Assembly (NCBI RefSeq): GCF_000797495.1 | Contig: NZ_JTGN01000002.1 | Location: 248,001 to 312,000, forward strand | Direction: 5' to 3' | DNA length: 64,000 nucleotides | Origin: Robinsoniella peoriensis | GTDB lineage: Bacteria > Bacillota > Clostridia > Lachnospirales > Lachnospiraceae | Part shown: in pieces, positions 8,147 to 15,619 of the stretch | Position numbering within the stretch: position 1 is the first letter of the stretch | Layout: each line of letters begins with the position of its first letter | Made by a program: the position numbers and the translations under genes | Notes under the pieces: generated by a model | Database searches by the model: none | Told to the model about the DNA's origin: nothing | The model's input: the letters and a program-made list of their open reading frames with translations, nothing else

Positions 8147-9028
8147 ATGTGGACGCGTCAAGAACTTAAGAAAAAAGGGAAAAAGGTGCTGAAAAAGAAT
8201 TATTGGGCTGCGGTAGCGGTCTGTTTTATTCTTGCGTTCCTGGGAGCGGAATACGGGTCATCTGCCACATCTATCCACAAGTACAGCCAGCGGGAAGAGG
8301 TCAGGCAGATACGTGATGTGGAGGTAGTGAAGCCGGAGAACCGGGTGGACAACTGGGAGATTTTACGCAGGCTTATACGGGGAGAAGAAAATAATCAGCC
8401 ATTGTTTGATCCGAAGATTGATGAGATGATATCTTCTCCCTTTAATACTATTACGGCGCCGGTATCATTTGTATTCAAAGTAGTACGCGCAGACGGGGAC
8501 TTATTTGACCGTTATCCGGTTTTAGAAGGGTTGCTGATTATATTTGCAGCCGGCGGGGAACTGGCATTTACACTGTTGGTGACGAACCTGCTGCTGGTTG
8601 GGGGGAAACGCTTTTTCCTGGAAACCAGGATGGAGTCCCGCACCAGAATAGGAAGAATTATGTTTCTGTTTCGCAGGGGCAGATATTGGAATGCTGTCAA
8701 GGTAATGTTCTTCCGGTCATTATTTACCGGATTATGGTTTTTGACAATTGTGGGTGGGATCATAAAGTATTATGAATATCTGATGATTCCATATATTCTG
8801 GCTGAAAATCCTCAGATTGACCGCAGAGAAGCGTTTCAGCTTTCCAAAAAAATGATGAAAGGGCAGAAGTGGCGTACTTTTGTTTTGGAATTATCATTTT
8901 TGGGATGGGAAATGCTGTCCGTTGTTACGTTTGGACTGGTATCCATATTTTTTACCAATGGATATCGGGGTGCCACATTTGCAGAATTGTATATGACGCT
9001 GAGAAATGAAATTACAGAAAAAATGTAA
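8147..9028 (+). CDS. DUF975 family integral membrane protein
   Basis: About 293 residues. The start MWTRQELKKKGKKVLKKNYW is the characteristic opening of DUF975 proteins, so I place the start at ATG 8147 behind GGGTGG; a GTG at 8132 in the same frame would add five residues. Membrane segments lie near 25-45, 115-150, 190-220 and 245-270. The C-terminal ILAENPQIDRREAFQLSKKMMKGQKW segment (split here only for description) contains the AENP...S..MM signature of the family. Function is unknown; DUF975 proteins are common, often multicopy, in Clostridia. It is monocistronic, with its own promoter and a terminator that overlaps the convergent gene. Confidence 0.75.
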   Translation: MWTRQELKKKGKKVLKKNYWAAVAVCFILAFLGAEYGSSATSIHKYSQREEVRQIRDVEVVKPENRVDNWEILRRLIRGEENNQPLFDPKIDEMISSPFNTITAPVSFVFKVVRADGDLFDRYPVLEGLLIIFAAGGELAFTLLVTNLLLVGGKRFFLETRMESRTRIGRIMFLFRRGRYWNAVKVMFFRSLFTGLWFLTIVGGIIKYYEYLMIPYILAENPQIDRREAFQLSKKMMKGQKWRTFVLELSFLGWEMLSVVTFGLVSIFFTNGYRGATFAELYMTLRNEITEKM

Positions 9029-9063
9029 AAAGGCGATAGGGCTGCTTAGTCCTTTCGCCTTTT
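9027..9063. terminator. bidirectional terminator overlapping a stop codon
   Basis: AAAAGGCGA pairs with TCGCCTTTT, with a further AGG/CCT extension inside. The 3' end of the hairpin includes the stop codon of the convergent membrane-protein gene at 9062. Confidence 0.8.
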
Positions 9064-9709
9064 AATGTTTCGGTTTTGCCGGAGGAAGTTCCCTGACTTT
9101 CATATCATCCGTAATACCTTCACCGGTATTGGGATGTATCATAGAATGAGCGGTATCCAGACTGAATAAAGCAATCAGAATGATACAGATCAGTACTTTC
9201 AGAAATGGTATGATACGTTTATAAAGATTTCCAAGGAAGGGTGCCAGAAAATAGATAATAGCACATCCGCCAAGTCCGAAAATAACGGAGCCCTCCAGAC
9301 AAATCCGTCCGTTTACATTCAAAAAATAACCACTGTAATCCCACCAGCGGACACCTTTGGTTGTTTCCAAAAACCAACTGGTAAAATATTCAATTCCGGA
9401 ACATAGGAACATATTTAAAAAGAAGGTGAGAACAGGACGGTGGAAAAATCTGCGCAGCAGGAGCAGTATCATAACGCCGCCGCTTCCGTAAATTGGAAGC
9501 CAGGGGCCAAACAGTACCCCACGGTTTACAAATTCACCTGCCTGGGCGATGTGAAGCCCCACTTCCCATATCCATCCAATAAAAGAAAAGCTGAAAAATA
9601 AAAGAATCAGCGTGGTGAGACTGTATTTCATATTGTAATCAAAGCGCGGCGGTTCTATGTGATGTTCTTCAAAAAAGGTATCAATAGAATCCGTTACAGC
9701 ATTTGCCAT
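9062..9709 (-). CDS. putative ABC-transporter type IV membrane protein (CmpB/DUF1113 family)
   Basis: A 215-residue membrane protein with four to five hydrophobic segments. It shows the family pattern: FIGWIWEVGLH near 42, NRGVLFGPWLPIYGSGGV near 60, EYFTSW..E near 106, RWWDYSGYFLNVNGRICLEG near 121, then FGLGG. The family is annotated as a putative ABC transporter permease, but no ATPase or binding protein is adjacent, so a transport role is only a label. The start at 9709 has AAAGGAGA eight bases upstream. The C-terminus is a short cytoplasmic, proline-rich tail. Confidence 0.8.
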   Translation of the reverse strand: MANAVTDSIDTFFEEHHIEPPRFDYNMKYSLTTLILLFFSFSFIGWIWEVGLHIAQAGEFVNRGVLFGPWLPIYGSGGVMILLLLRRFFHRPVLTFFLNMFLCSGIEYFTSWFLETTKGVRWWDYSGYFLNVNGRICLEGSVIFGLGGCAIIYFLAPFLGNLYKRIIPFLKVLICIILIALFSLDTAHSMIHPNTGEGITDDMKVRELPPAKPKH

Positions 9710-9904
9710 TTTGTTTCTCCTTTGTAAGTTGCAATGATGTTTTGTAAATATATTTTATCACCTTACTTACACATTTGACAATACATATATGTCGTCTTTT
9801 CTAAATTGTGCAGGAAAAGGAAACGAAAATGGGTTTCTTTAAAGTTATTTTAAGGTTGGTCAGTTATAATCTCCTTTGTAAATATAAAATTGGGGGTATC
9901 GTAC

Positions 9905-10552
9905 ATGTTTCAATATGCAATAGATGAAAAAGCACTTTCGCAGGATTGTGATTTCTACCAGGATTCCCTGGTATTACTGGAAGGTGCGGTCATAGAACTG
10001 ACGTCAAGACTTGATATCATACGGAAATACCGCAAAGCACACCATAACCGGGATCCTATCGAATACTGCAAATCCAGAATTAAATCACCGGTAAGCATGA
10101 GAGAAAAGCTGTTACGCCACGGACTGGAACCAACACGGGAAAATGCCATGACAAAAGTGTATGATGCAGCGGGAATCCGGGTTATCTGCGCTTTTGTGGA
10201 TGATGTGTATTTTGTTGCAAAGATGCTGCATAAACAGTCGGATATCCGGGTGCTGGAAGAAAAGGACTATATTCAAAATCCAAAACCAAACGGCTATCGC
10301 AGTTACCACATGATTGTGGAAGTGCCCATTCATCTGGCGGATGGAATCTGTCGGGTGTTTTGTGAGATCCAGATAAGAACCATTGCAATGGATTGCTGGG
10401 CGAGCCTGGAGCACCAGTTGAAATATAAAAAAAGTATTGCAAACCAGGAAATGATCGTAGGAGAATTAAAGCGCTGCGCAGATGAAATTGCATCAGCCGA
10501 TCTGAACCTGCAGACAATCCGTGATATGATTGAGGATGGAGATAATTTATGA
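9905..10552 (+). CDS. small alarmone synthetase, RelQ/YjbM-like (p)ppGpp synthetase
   Basis: About 215 residues containing a single RelA/SpoT synthetase domain and no hydrolase, TGS or ACT domain. It should transfer pyrophosphate from ATP to GDP/GTP to make (p)ppGpp under stress. Motifs seen: SPVSMREKL (R/K substrate contacts) near 60-70, YDAAGIRVIC near 90 with the Asp for Mg, YIQNPKPNGYRSYH (G-loop) near 122-136, and EIQIRTIAMDCWASLEHQLKYK near 158-178. The start is the ATG at 9905, 8 bp after GGGGG; a TTG at 9890 adds five residues. A -10-like TATAAT is at 9865-9870. The next gene is a two-component regulator beyond a 160-bp gap, so it is probably transcribed alone. Confidence 0.88.
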   Translation: MFQYAIDEKALSQDCDFYQDSLVLLEGAVIELTSRLDIIRKYRKAHHNRDPIEYCKSRIKSPVSMREKLLRHGLEPTRENAMTKVYDAAGIRVICAFVDDVYFVAKMLHKQSDIRVLEEKDYIQNPKPNGYRSYHMIVEVPIHLADGICRVFCEIQIRTIAMDCWASLEHQLKYKKSIANQEMIVGELKRCADEIASADLNLQTIRDMIEDGDNL

Positions 10553-10618
10553 TGATGCCAGAAAAAAGCGGGCAGGTACACAGATTTTACATAGAAATGG
10601 TGTATAGTGGATAAAACG

Positions 10619-10693
10619 TGCTCTTCATTCGGGACAAACTCCCGCAAACTGTGAAGAGCAGCTGTCAGAAAGTTATATTCAAACACGCTATAT
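10619..10693. repeat. composite hairpin plus repeat end, copy C
   Basis: This 75-bp element fills the gap before the response regulator. It begins with a 9-bp stem TGCTCTTCA/TGAAGAGCA (10619-10660) that contains an inner 5-bp stem CGGGA/TCCCG, then runs through AGCTGTCAGAAAG to the end TTCAAACACGCTATA, which matches the other repeat copies. No coding frame explains it. Confidence 0.55.
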
Positions 10694-10713
10694 GGGGAAA
10701 CGGAGGCAGATAC

Positions 10714-11382
10714 ATGAGGATTTTGTTAGCGGAAGACGAGATAGATTTATCAAAGGCGCTGGCCGCCATTTTAAAACATAATAATTATTCGGTAGATGCG
10801 GTGTATGATGGAGCCGATGCATTAGATTACGGATTTGCGCAAAACTATGATGGGATTATTCTGGATATTATGATGCCTAAGATGAACGGACTGGAAGTGT
10901 TAGGGGAACTTCGAAAAAGAGGAATTGGAACTCCGGTGCTGATGCTTACTGCGAAATCGGAGATTCAGGACCGCATTGCCGGACTGGATCTGGGGGCAGA
11001 TGATTATCTTACAAAACCATTTGCCATGGGAGAACTGCTGGCAAGGGTACGTGCCATGATGAGAAGGCAGTCAGAGTTTACACCGAGTACCATAACAATC
11101 GGAAATATAACATTAAATAAAGCAAACTATGAACTGTCCGGTGAAAATGCATCCTTTCGTCTGGGAAATAAAGAGTTCCAGATGATGGAGATTTTAATGA
11201 ATAATCCAAAGCGATTAATTTCTACGGAACAATTCATGGAGCGGATTTGGGGATATGACTCAGAGTCAGAGATGAATGTGGTATGGGTTTATATATCCTA
11301 CCTGCGCAAAAAGCTTGCTGCACTTAATGCAAATGTGGAAATTAAGGCAGCCAGGGGCGTAGGCTATACACTGGAGGAATGA
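10714..11382 (+). CDS. OmpR-family response regulator
   Basis: A 222-residue regulator. The receiver domain (1-120) has the acidic pair EDE near 8-10, the phosphoacceptor Asp in LDIMMP near 51, Thr in MLTAK near 80 and Lys in LTKPF near 102. The C-terminal winged helix (125-222) ends in VWVYISYLRKKL and ARGVGYTLEE, the OmpR/PhoB recognition and wing strands. The frame extends to a TTG/GTG region at 10618, but that extension runs through the copy C hairpin, and ATG 10714 has GGAGG eight bases upstream. It is followed after 78 bp by its histidine kinase, so the two form an operon. The signal and targets are unknown. Confidence 0.93.
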   Translation: MRILLAEDEIDLSKALAAILKHNNYSVDAVYDGADALDYGFAQNYDGIILDIMMPKMNGLEVLGELRKRGIGTPVLMLTAKSEIQDRIAGLDLGADDYLTKPFAMGELLARVRAMMRRQSEFTPSTITIGNITLNKANYELSGENASFRLGNKEFQMMEILMNNPKRLISTEQFMERIWGYDSESEMNVVWVYISYLRKKLAALNANVEIKAARGVGYTLEE

Positions 11383-11446
11383 GTTTGAAACAAAAATCGT
11401 TTCAAACTTTCTATTGGTGCAGTACCACAGACCCGTCTGCGGTATG
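11382..11446 (+). other. two tandem RNA hairpins between response regulator and kinase
   Basis: Hairpin 1: AGTTTGAAAC (11382-11391) and GTTTCAAACT (11399-11408), a perfect 10-bp stem overlapping the regulator stop codon. Hairpin 2: TGCAGTACCACAGAC and GTCTGCGGTATGCA (11418-11446), about 14 bp with one bulge and one wobble. The kinase ribosome site AGGAGG begins at the next base. Neither has a T-run, so they are not simple terminators. They may tune mRNA processing or the kinase/regulator ratio. Confidence 0.6.
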
Positions 11447-11460
11447 CAGGAGGTATAAAC

Positions 11461-12690
11461 ATGATTAAAAAGCTGCAAAAAAAGTTTATATTAATTACCA
11501 TGGGGGCGGTGGCGCTTGTGATGATATTGTTAATCGGTGTAATTAATGCAGCAAACATTTATCAGATGAACCGGAAGATGGATGGCGTCCTGTATGTTTT
11601 ATCAGAAAATGACGGGAGGTTTCCGGAATTTGAGAAGGATAAGTCCGAAAAACTGAATGTGGGTTTTGGTTTTGAAATGACAGAAGAAACCCAGTATGAG
11701 ACGCGCTATTTCATCGTGGAATGCGGGGCGGATGGCAAAGTATTACAGACAGACACCAGTCATGTTGCAGCGATTTCCGAGACGGAGGCTAAAGAATATA
11801 CCGCAAAGGTATTGGAAACCGGCAGGAAAAGCGGTTTTAATGGAATATATAAGTTTATGGTTGTGGAAAAGGAATTCGGTACACTGACCGTATTCGTAGA
11901 TTGCCGGTCCCAGATACAGATGGTGACGCTGTTCGCAATTTTATCTTTTGTAATTGCAATATCCTGTCTGCTGCTGATCTTCATCCTGATTTTCATTCTG
12001 TCGAAAAAAGCAGTTCAGCCGGTTATTGAAAATATGGAAAAACAGAAGCAGTTTATCACCGATGCGGGGCATGAGATCAAGACGCCGCTGGCTATTATTT
12101 CTGCGGATGCGGATGTGCTGGAATTAAGTACCGGAAAAAATGAATGGGTTGACAGTATCCGGAGCCAGACAGCCAGGCTGGATAAACTGGTGAAAAATCT
12201 GCTGGCGCTTGCGAAGATGGACGAGGAGAATATTCAGCTGATCTTTGGGAATTTTCCGGTAAGTGAGGTGGTTCTGGAAGCTGCGGCACCTTTTGAAGCG
12301 GTGGCGGAGCTGCAGAACAAGCATTTTGATCTGAATATCCAGTCTAATCTGATCCTGCATGGGGATGAGAGCAGTATTCGACAGTTAGTTACAATTCTTG
12401 TGGATAATGCTGTTAAATATGCTGAGCCCGGTGGACAGATTAAAATTTCTTTGTCGGCGGCGGGCAAGGCGGTCAGGCTGGAAGTATATAATACGGGAAA
12501 GGATCTTCCAAAGGATAATCTGAATAAATTGTTTGATCGTTTTTACCGGGCAGATTCATCACGGTCCAGAGATACCGGGGGATATGGAATCGGGTTATCC
12601 ATTGCCCAGAATATCGTAAAAGCGCACAAAGGAAAGATATCCGTACAAAGTGAAGGCGGTAAGTCTATCTGGTTTACCGTTCTGCTTTAA
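11461..12690 (+). CDS. sensor histidine kinase (HisKA/HATPase)
   Basis: A 409-residue membrane kinase that should phosphorylate the regulator just upstream. TM1 is about 9-31 and TM2 about 158-182, bracketing an extracytoplasmic sensor of about 125 residues. The dimerisation helix has the H-box DAGHEIKTPLAI near 201-212. The ATPase domain has the N-box DNAVKYAEPGG near 312, the F/G region FDRFYRADSSRSRDTGGYGI and GLSIAQNIVKAHKGK. No HAMP domain is evident between TM2 and the H-box. The sensor region has no motif I recognise, so the stimulus is unknown. AGGAGG sits 8 bp before the ATG, immediately after a hairpin. Confidence 0.92.
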   Translation: MIKKLQKKFILITMGAVALVMILLIGVINAANIYQMNRKMDGVLYVLSENDGRFPEFEKDKSEKLNVGFGFEMTEETQYETRYFIVECGADGKVLQTDTSHVAAISETEAKEYTAKVLETGRKSGFNGIYKFMVVEKEFGTLTVFVDCRSQIQMVTLFAILSFVIAISCLLLIFILIFILSKKAVQPVIENMEKQKQFITDAGHEIKTPLAIISADADVLELSTGKNEWVDSIRSQTARLDKLVKNLLALAKMDEENIQLIFGNFPVSEVVLEAAAPFEAVAELQNKHFDLNIQSNLILHGDESSIRQLVTILVDNAVKYAEPGGQIKISLSAAGKAVRLEVYNTGKDLPKDNLNKLFDRFYRADSSRSRDTGGYGIGLSIAQNIVKAHKGKISVQSEGGKSIWFTVLL

Positions 12691-12728
12691 AAATAAAAAA
12701 TTCAAAATAATGAAAAATTAAGCATAAT

Positions 12729-12797
12729 TTCCTCCATTTTACAAATAATAGATCATGGGTACTAAAGTACGAACCATGAGAAAATAAAATGGAGGAA
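12729..12797 (+). promoter_or_regulatory. inverted repeat that pairs with the spoVT ribosome binding site
   Basis: TTCCTCCATTTTA (12729-12741) and TAAAATGGAGGAA (12785-12797) are perfect 13-bp complements. The second arm is the spoVT Shine-Dalgarno region. Between them is a nested hairpin, TCATGG-GTACT / AGTAC-GAA-CCATGA (12753-12779). Folded RNA would hide the ribosome site. It also separates the upstream kinase gene from spoVT. Confidence 0.7.
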
Positions 12798-12805
12798 TTA
12801 ATTTT

Positions 12806-13354
12806 ATGAAAGCTACAGGCATTGTTAGAAGAATTGACGACCTGGGTCGAGTGGTTATACCAAAAGAAATAAGAAGGACGCTTCGAATCAGAGAAGGCGA
12901 TCCACTTGAGATCTTTACCGATAGAGAAGGCGAAATTATATTGAAGAAGTATTCCCCTATAGGTGAACTGGGGGCATTTGCCAAAGAATATGCAGAATCA
13001 CTGGCTTACAGTACAGGACATGGAGTCTGCATAACGGACCGTGACCAGGTGATTGCCACCGCAGGGGGAATAAAAAAAGATATGATTGGTAAAGCGATCA
13101 GTAAAGCATTAGAACGAATCATCAATGACCGTGAAAATGTTTTGTCAAACCGGGATGACAAAAATTATGTAAAAATAACCGGAGAGGATATGGAAGAGAA
13201 CCTTGCACAGGTAATCAGCCCGATCCTCTGCGAGGGAGATGCTATTGGGGCTGTGATTCTCATCAGCAAGGATGAGAAGGGAAAAATGGGTGATACAGAA
13301 CGGATTGTAGCAAAATGTGCTTCGGGATTCATGGGACGTCAAATGGAACAATAG
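12806..13354 (+). CDS. spoVT: stage V sporulation protein T
   Basis: A 182-residue regulator that in Bacillus acts in the forespore with sigma-G, adjusting germination and spore-resistance genes. Residues 1-50 form the AbrB-type swapped-hairpin DNA-binding domain (MKATGIVRRIDDLGRVVIPK at the start), and residues about 55-180 form a GAF-like domain (STGHGVCITDRDQVIATAGG). Length and both domains fit SpoVT rather than the short AbrB. The start is supported by GGAGG nine bases upstream. It is preceded by a strong inverted repeat covering that ribosome site. Presence of this gene indicates a spore former or recent descendant. Confidence 0.95.
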   Translation: MKATGIVRRIDDLGRVVIPKEIRRTLRIREGDPLEIFTDREGEIILKKYSPIGELGAFAKEYAESLAYSTGHGVCITDRDQVIATAGGIKKDMIGKAISKALERIINDRENVLSNRDDKNYVKITGEDMEENLAQVISPILCEGDAIGAVILISKDEKGKMGDTERIVAKCASGFMGRQMEQ

Positions 13355-13510
13355 AGACATGCCTGTGGTATTCCTCTAATGGAGACCCGGTGATCCGGTT
13401 ATCGTAAGATGAAGTGCCAGGGATTACAGGACAAGACCAGATATGCTTGGGTTCGTAGGCATATCCGGCCTTGTTTTCTCTGGGAATAATTGGTATCAGC
13501 AGGAACATAT
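13353..13510 (-). pseudogene. decayed duplicate of a VanY-type carboxypeptidase 3' end
   Basis: Immediately downstream of the vanY-like gene, on the same strand but in another frame, the sequence encodes MFLLIPIIPRENKAGYAYEP, then KHIW, and later SPLEEYHRH. This parallels the C-terminus of the intact gene, YGFIIRYPKSKEDITGYAYE, then PWHIRYV and LTLEEYHQQ. The DNA is also alignable with substitutions and small indels. The copy lacks an N-terminal half, a start and a ribosome site, and runs up to the spoVT 3' end. It looks like a remnant of a tandem duplication or of a recombined paralogue. Confidence 0.65.
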
Positions 13511-14059
13511 TTTGATGGATTGCTGATGGTATTCTTCCAGGGTAAGATCTGTGATGGTGAGATAATGGGCCAGAGGTTTCGTTACATAGCGTATGTGCCA
13601 CGGCTCGTATGCATACCCGGTTATGTCTTCTTTCGATTTGGGATAGCGGATGATGAACCCATATAATGGTGCATTTTTAGCAAGCCAGATGCCTTCTGCA
13701 GTATCCGCGAAATCTTCTGTCAGATCCAGCCCCACGGCGGAACAGGAAACATCCAGAGCCAGCCCGGTCTGGTGCTCACTGCCGCCCGGCGGGGCTACAT
13801 AGAGCGGATTTCTGTCCGGATTATAGAGCTCCATCTGCCGGTAATAAGAACGGTACCCGGATATGCCGTAGAGGTTGATACCCTGATCGACAGCATGGGC
13901 AAAGAGTTCTCTTACTGCTTTGGCAGTCTGGGGTTCCAGAAGCCTTTTCGGATCATCAGGAAGGGCATCAAAAGGGACACCGGGGTCTACAAGGGACGCG
14001 GGAACAGTACCGGGGTCTAAAAGGTGGTGCCTGTTCACAAGAATATCATATTGGGACAT
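13496..14059 (-). CDS. D-alanyl-D-alanine carboxypeptidase family (VanY/DacC-like) protein
   Basis: A 187-residue M15B peptidase. Zinc and catalytic residues are present: His96 and Asp103 in SEHQTGLALDVS, Glu152 and His155 in YEPWHIRYV. Such enzymes trim the terminal D-Ala from peptidoglycan stem peptides. There is no signal peptide or membrane segment at the N-terminus (MSQYDILVNRHHLLDP), so either it is exported another way, acts inside, or the true exported form is lost. The last residues (QQSIKICSC) depart from the usual ending. The ATG at 14059 follows AAAGGAGTCTTTTT, where the ribosome site is also the 3' arm of the preceding terminator. A decayed second C-terminus lies directly downstream. 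Confidence 0.82.
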   Translation of the reverse strand: MSQYDILVNRHHLLDPGTVPASLVDPGVPFDALPDDPKRLLEPQTAKAVRELFAHAVDQGINLYGISGYRSYYRQMELYNPDRNPLYVAPPGGSEHQTGLALDVSCSAVGLDLTEDFADTAEGIWLAKNAPLYGFIIRYPKSKEDITGYAYEPWHIRYVTKPLAHYLTITDLTLEEYHQQSIKICSC

Positions 14060-14109
14060 AAAAAGACTCCTTTCATATAAGCTATATATGTATATGAAGG
14101 AGTCTTTTT
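14060..14109. terminator. long hairpin terminator of pncB overlapping the vanY ribosome site
   Basis: AAAAAGACTCCTTTCATATA (14060-14079) pairs with TATATGAAGGAGTCTTTTT (14091-14109) over 19 bp with one bulge; the loop is 11 nt. Runs of T follow in both directions. On the minus strand it ends pncB, and its 3' arm contains GAAAGGAG, the vanY ribosome site, with ATG right after the T-run. Confidence 0.8.
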
Positions 14110-14139
14110 ATATATGCGTGAATTCTTAAAATAAGAATT

Positions 14140-15603
14140 TTACTTTAATGCATCCATGCTCATCTTTTCCAGAAGTTCGGACTTGATACCGAACAGCTTG
14201 TCAGAGAGGTCAACGTAAACGTCGTGTGGGTTTACAAAACGTTTTGTTTCATCCCAGAGAGTATCCAGTTCCTGTTTACAGTAATCACGGATTTCCATTA
14301 CGGATGGAGAGGTATAAATGCATTCCCCGTTTTTAAATACCGGAACTAACAATTCCCGCAGAGTAAAGGTACCTGCATGGATTTTAGTTTTTTTCCAGGT
14401 CTCAAGCGGGTCGAAGATAATCATGTCATTTCCTTCATCAAAGGTTTCGTCCGCAAGAGCGATCAGGTCGGCTTTTATTTTTTTGGCAGTTTTATCATAG
14501 ATGCGGTAGATCGTTTTATTGCCCGGATTTGTAATCTTTTCTGTATTTTCAGAAAGTTTGATTTTAGGTATAAATTCTCCTGTTTTACTATCCTGAATGG
14601 CAGCCAGCTTATATACCCCGCCAAATGCAGGGCAATCTTTGGAGGTAATCAGATTGGTTCCAACACCCCAGGAAGTAATTTTGCAGCCCTGTGCTTTCAG
14701 GCTGTCGATCAGATATTCGTCCAGATCGCTGGATGCGGATATGAAGGCGTCTTTGAATCCGGCATCATCTAACATGATACGGGCTTTTTTAGACATATAT
14801 GCAAGGTCACCGCTGTCCAGACGGATTCCATAATTTTTAAGAGGAATGCCGGCTTCCTTCATTTCGGTAAAGATACGAATGGCATTGGGAACTCCTGATT
14901 TTAAAGTATCATAGGTATCCACCAGAAGGCAGCATGCATCCGGATATAGGTCTGCATATTTTTTAAATGCCGTATATTCATCCGGAAAACTCATAATCCA
15001 GCTGTGGGCATGTGTGCCTTTCACCGGTACATCAAAAAGCTGACCGGCAAGTACATTGGAAGTTCCCACGCATCCCCCGATCATGGCAGCTCTGGCGCCG
15101 TATACGCCTGCATCCGGACCCTGTGCACGGCGAAGCCCAAATTCCATAATACCGTCACCTTTTGCGGCATATACCACCCTGGATGCCTTAGTGGCGATGA
15201 GACTCTGGTGATTTATTATTGTCAGGATAGCCGTTTCGACTAACTGTGCTTCCATAATAGGTGCAATTACTTTTACCAGAGGTTCTCTTGGGAAGACAAC
15301 AGTTCCTTCAGGAATGGCATAAATATCGCCGGTAAACCGGAAATCTGCCAGATAATTCAGGAAGTCTTCATCAAAGGTACCAAGTCCTCTCAGGTAGTCT
15401 ACATCATCTTTGCTGAACTTCAGGTTTTTAATATAATCGATCACCTGTTCCAGACCTGCTGCAATGGCAAAGCCCCCGTCCGACGGGTTCTTGCGGTAAA
15501 AGGCATCAAAGACCACTACTTCATCCGTATGATTCTTAAAATAACCCTGCATCATGGTTAATTCATAAAAATCTGTTAATAGCGTTAAATTCATTGTACT
15601 CAT
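14140..15603 (-). CDS. pncB: nicotinate phosphoribosyltransferase
   Basis: A 487-residue enzyme that joins nicotinate and PRPP, with ATP hydrolysis, to form nicotinate mononucleotide in NAD salvage. Recognised by the N-terminal LTDFYELTMMQGYF, the segment YRKNPSDGGFAIAAGLEQ, the phosphate-binding region EFGLRRAQGPDAG near 155 with ARAAMIGG, THAHSWIMS with the catalytic His near 200, and RLDSGDLAYMSKKAR and WGVGTNL further on. Length matches the long clade of bacterial PncB. Start: two ATG codons (15603 and 15594) follow AAGGAGCAAGTT; the first is used here. It lies 16 bp downstream of the cation exporter gene on the same strand and ends at the long hairpin. Confidence 0.94.
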   Translation of the reverse strand: MSTMNLTLLTDFYELTMMQGYFKNHTDEVVVFDAFYRKNPSDGGFAIAAGLEQVIDYIKNLKFSKDDVDYLRGLGTFDEDFLNYLADFRFTGDIYAIPEGTVVFPREPLVKVIAPIMEAQLVETAILTIINHQSLIATKASRVVYAAKGDGIMEFGLRRAQGPDAGVYGARAAMIGGCVGTSNVLAGQLFDVPVKGTHAHSWIMSFPDEYTAFKKYADLYPDACCLLVDTYDTLKSGVPNAIRIFTEMKEAGIPLKNYGIRLDSGDLAYMSKKARIMLDDAGFKDAFISASSDLDEYLIDSLKAQGCKITSWGVGTNLITSKDCPAFGGVYKLAAIQDSKTGEFIPKIKLSENTEKITNPGNKTIYRIYDKTAKKIKADLIALADETFDEGNDMIIFDPLETWKKTKIHAGTFTLRELLVPVFKNGECIYTSPSVMEIRDYCKQELDTLWDETKRFVNPHDVYVDLSDKLFGIKSELLEKMSMDALK

Positions 15604-15619
15604 AACTTGCTCCTTTGTC

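Noticed and set aside
10618..10713. N-terminal extension of the response regulator
   Set aside because: It would translate the copy C hairpin; the ATG at 10714 has a strong GGAGG and begins at the conserved receiver N-terminus.
13331..13601. Independent 90-residue gene
   Set aside because: Only its C-terminal half shows meaning, as a decayed copy of the adjacent carboxypeptidase end; it overlaps vanY and has no ribosome site.
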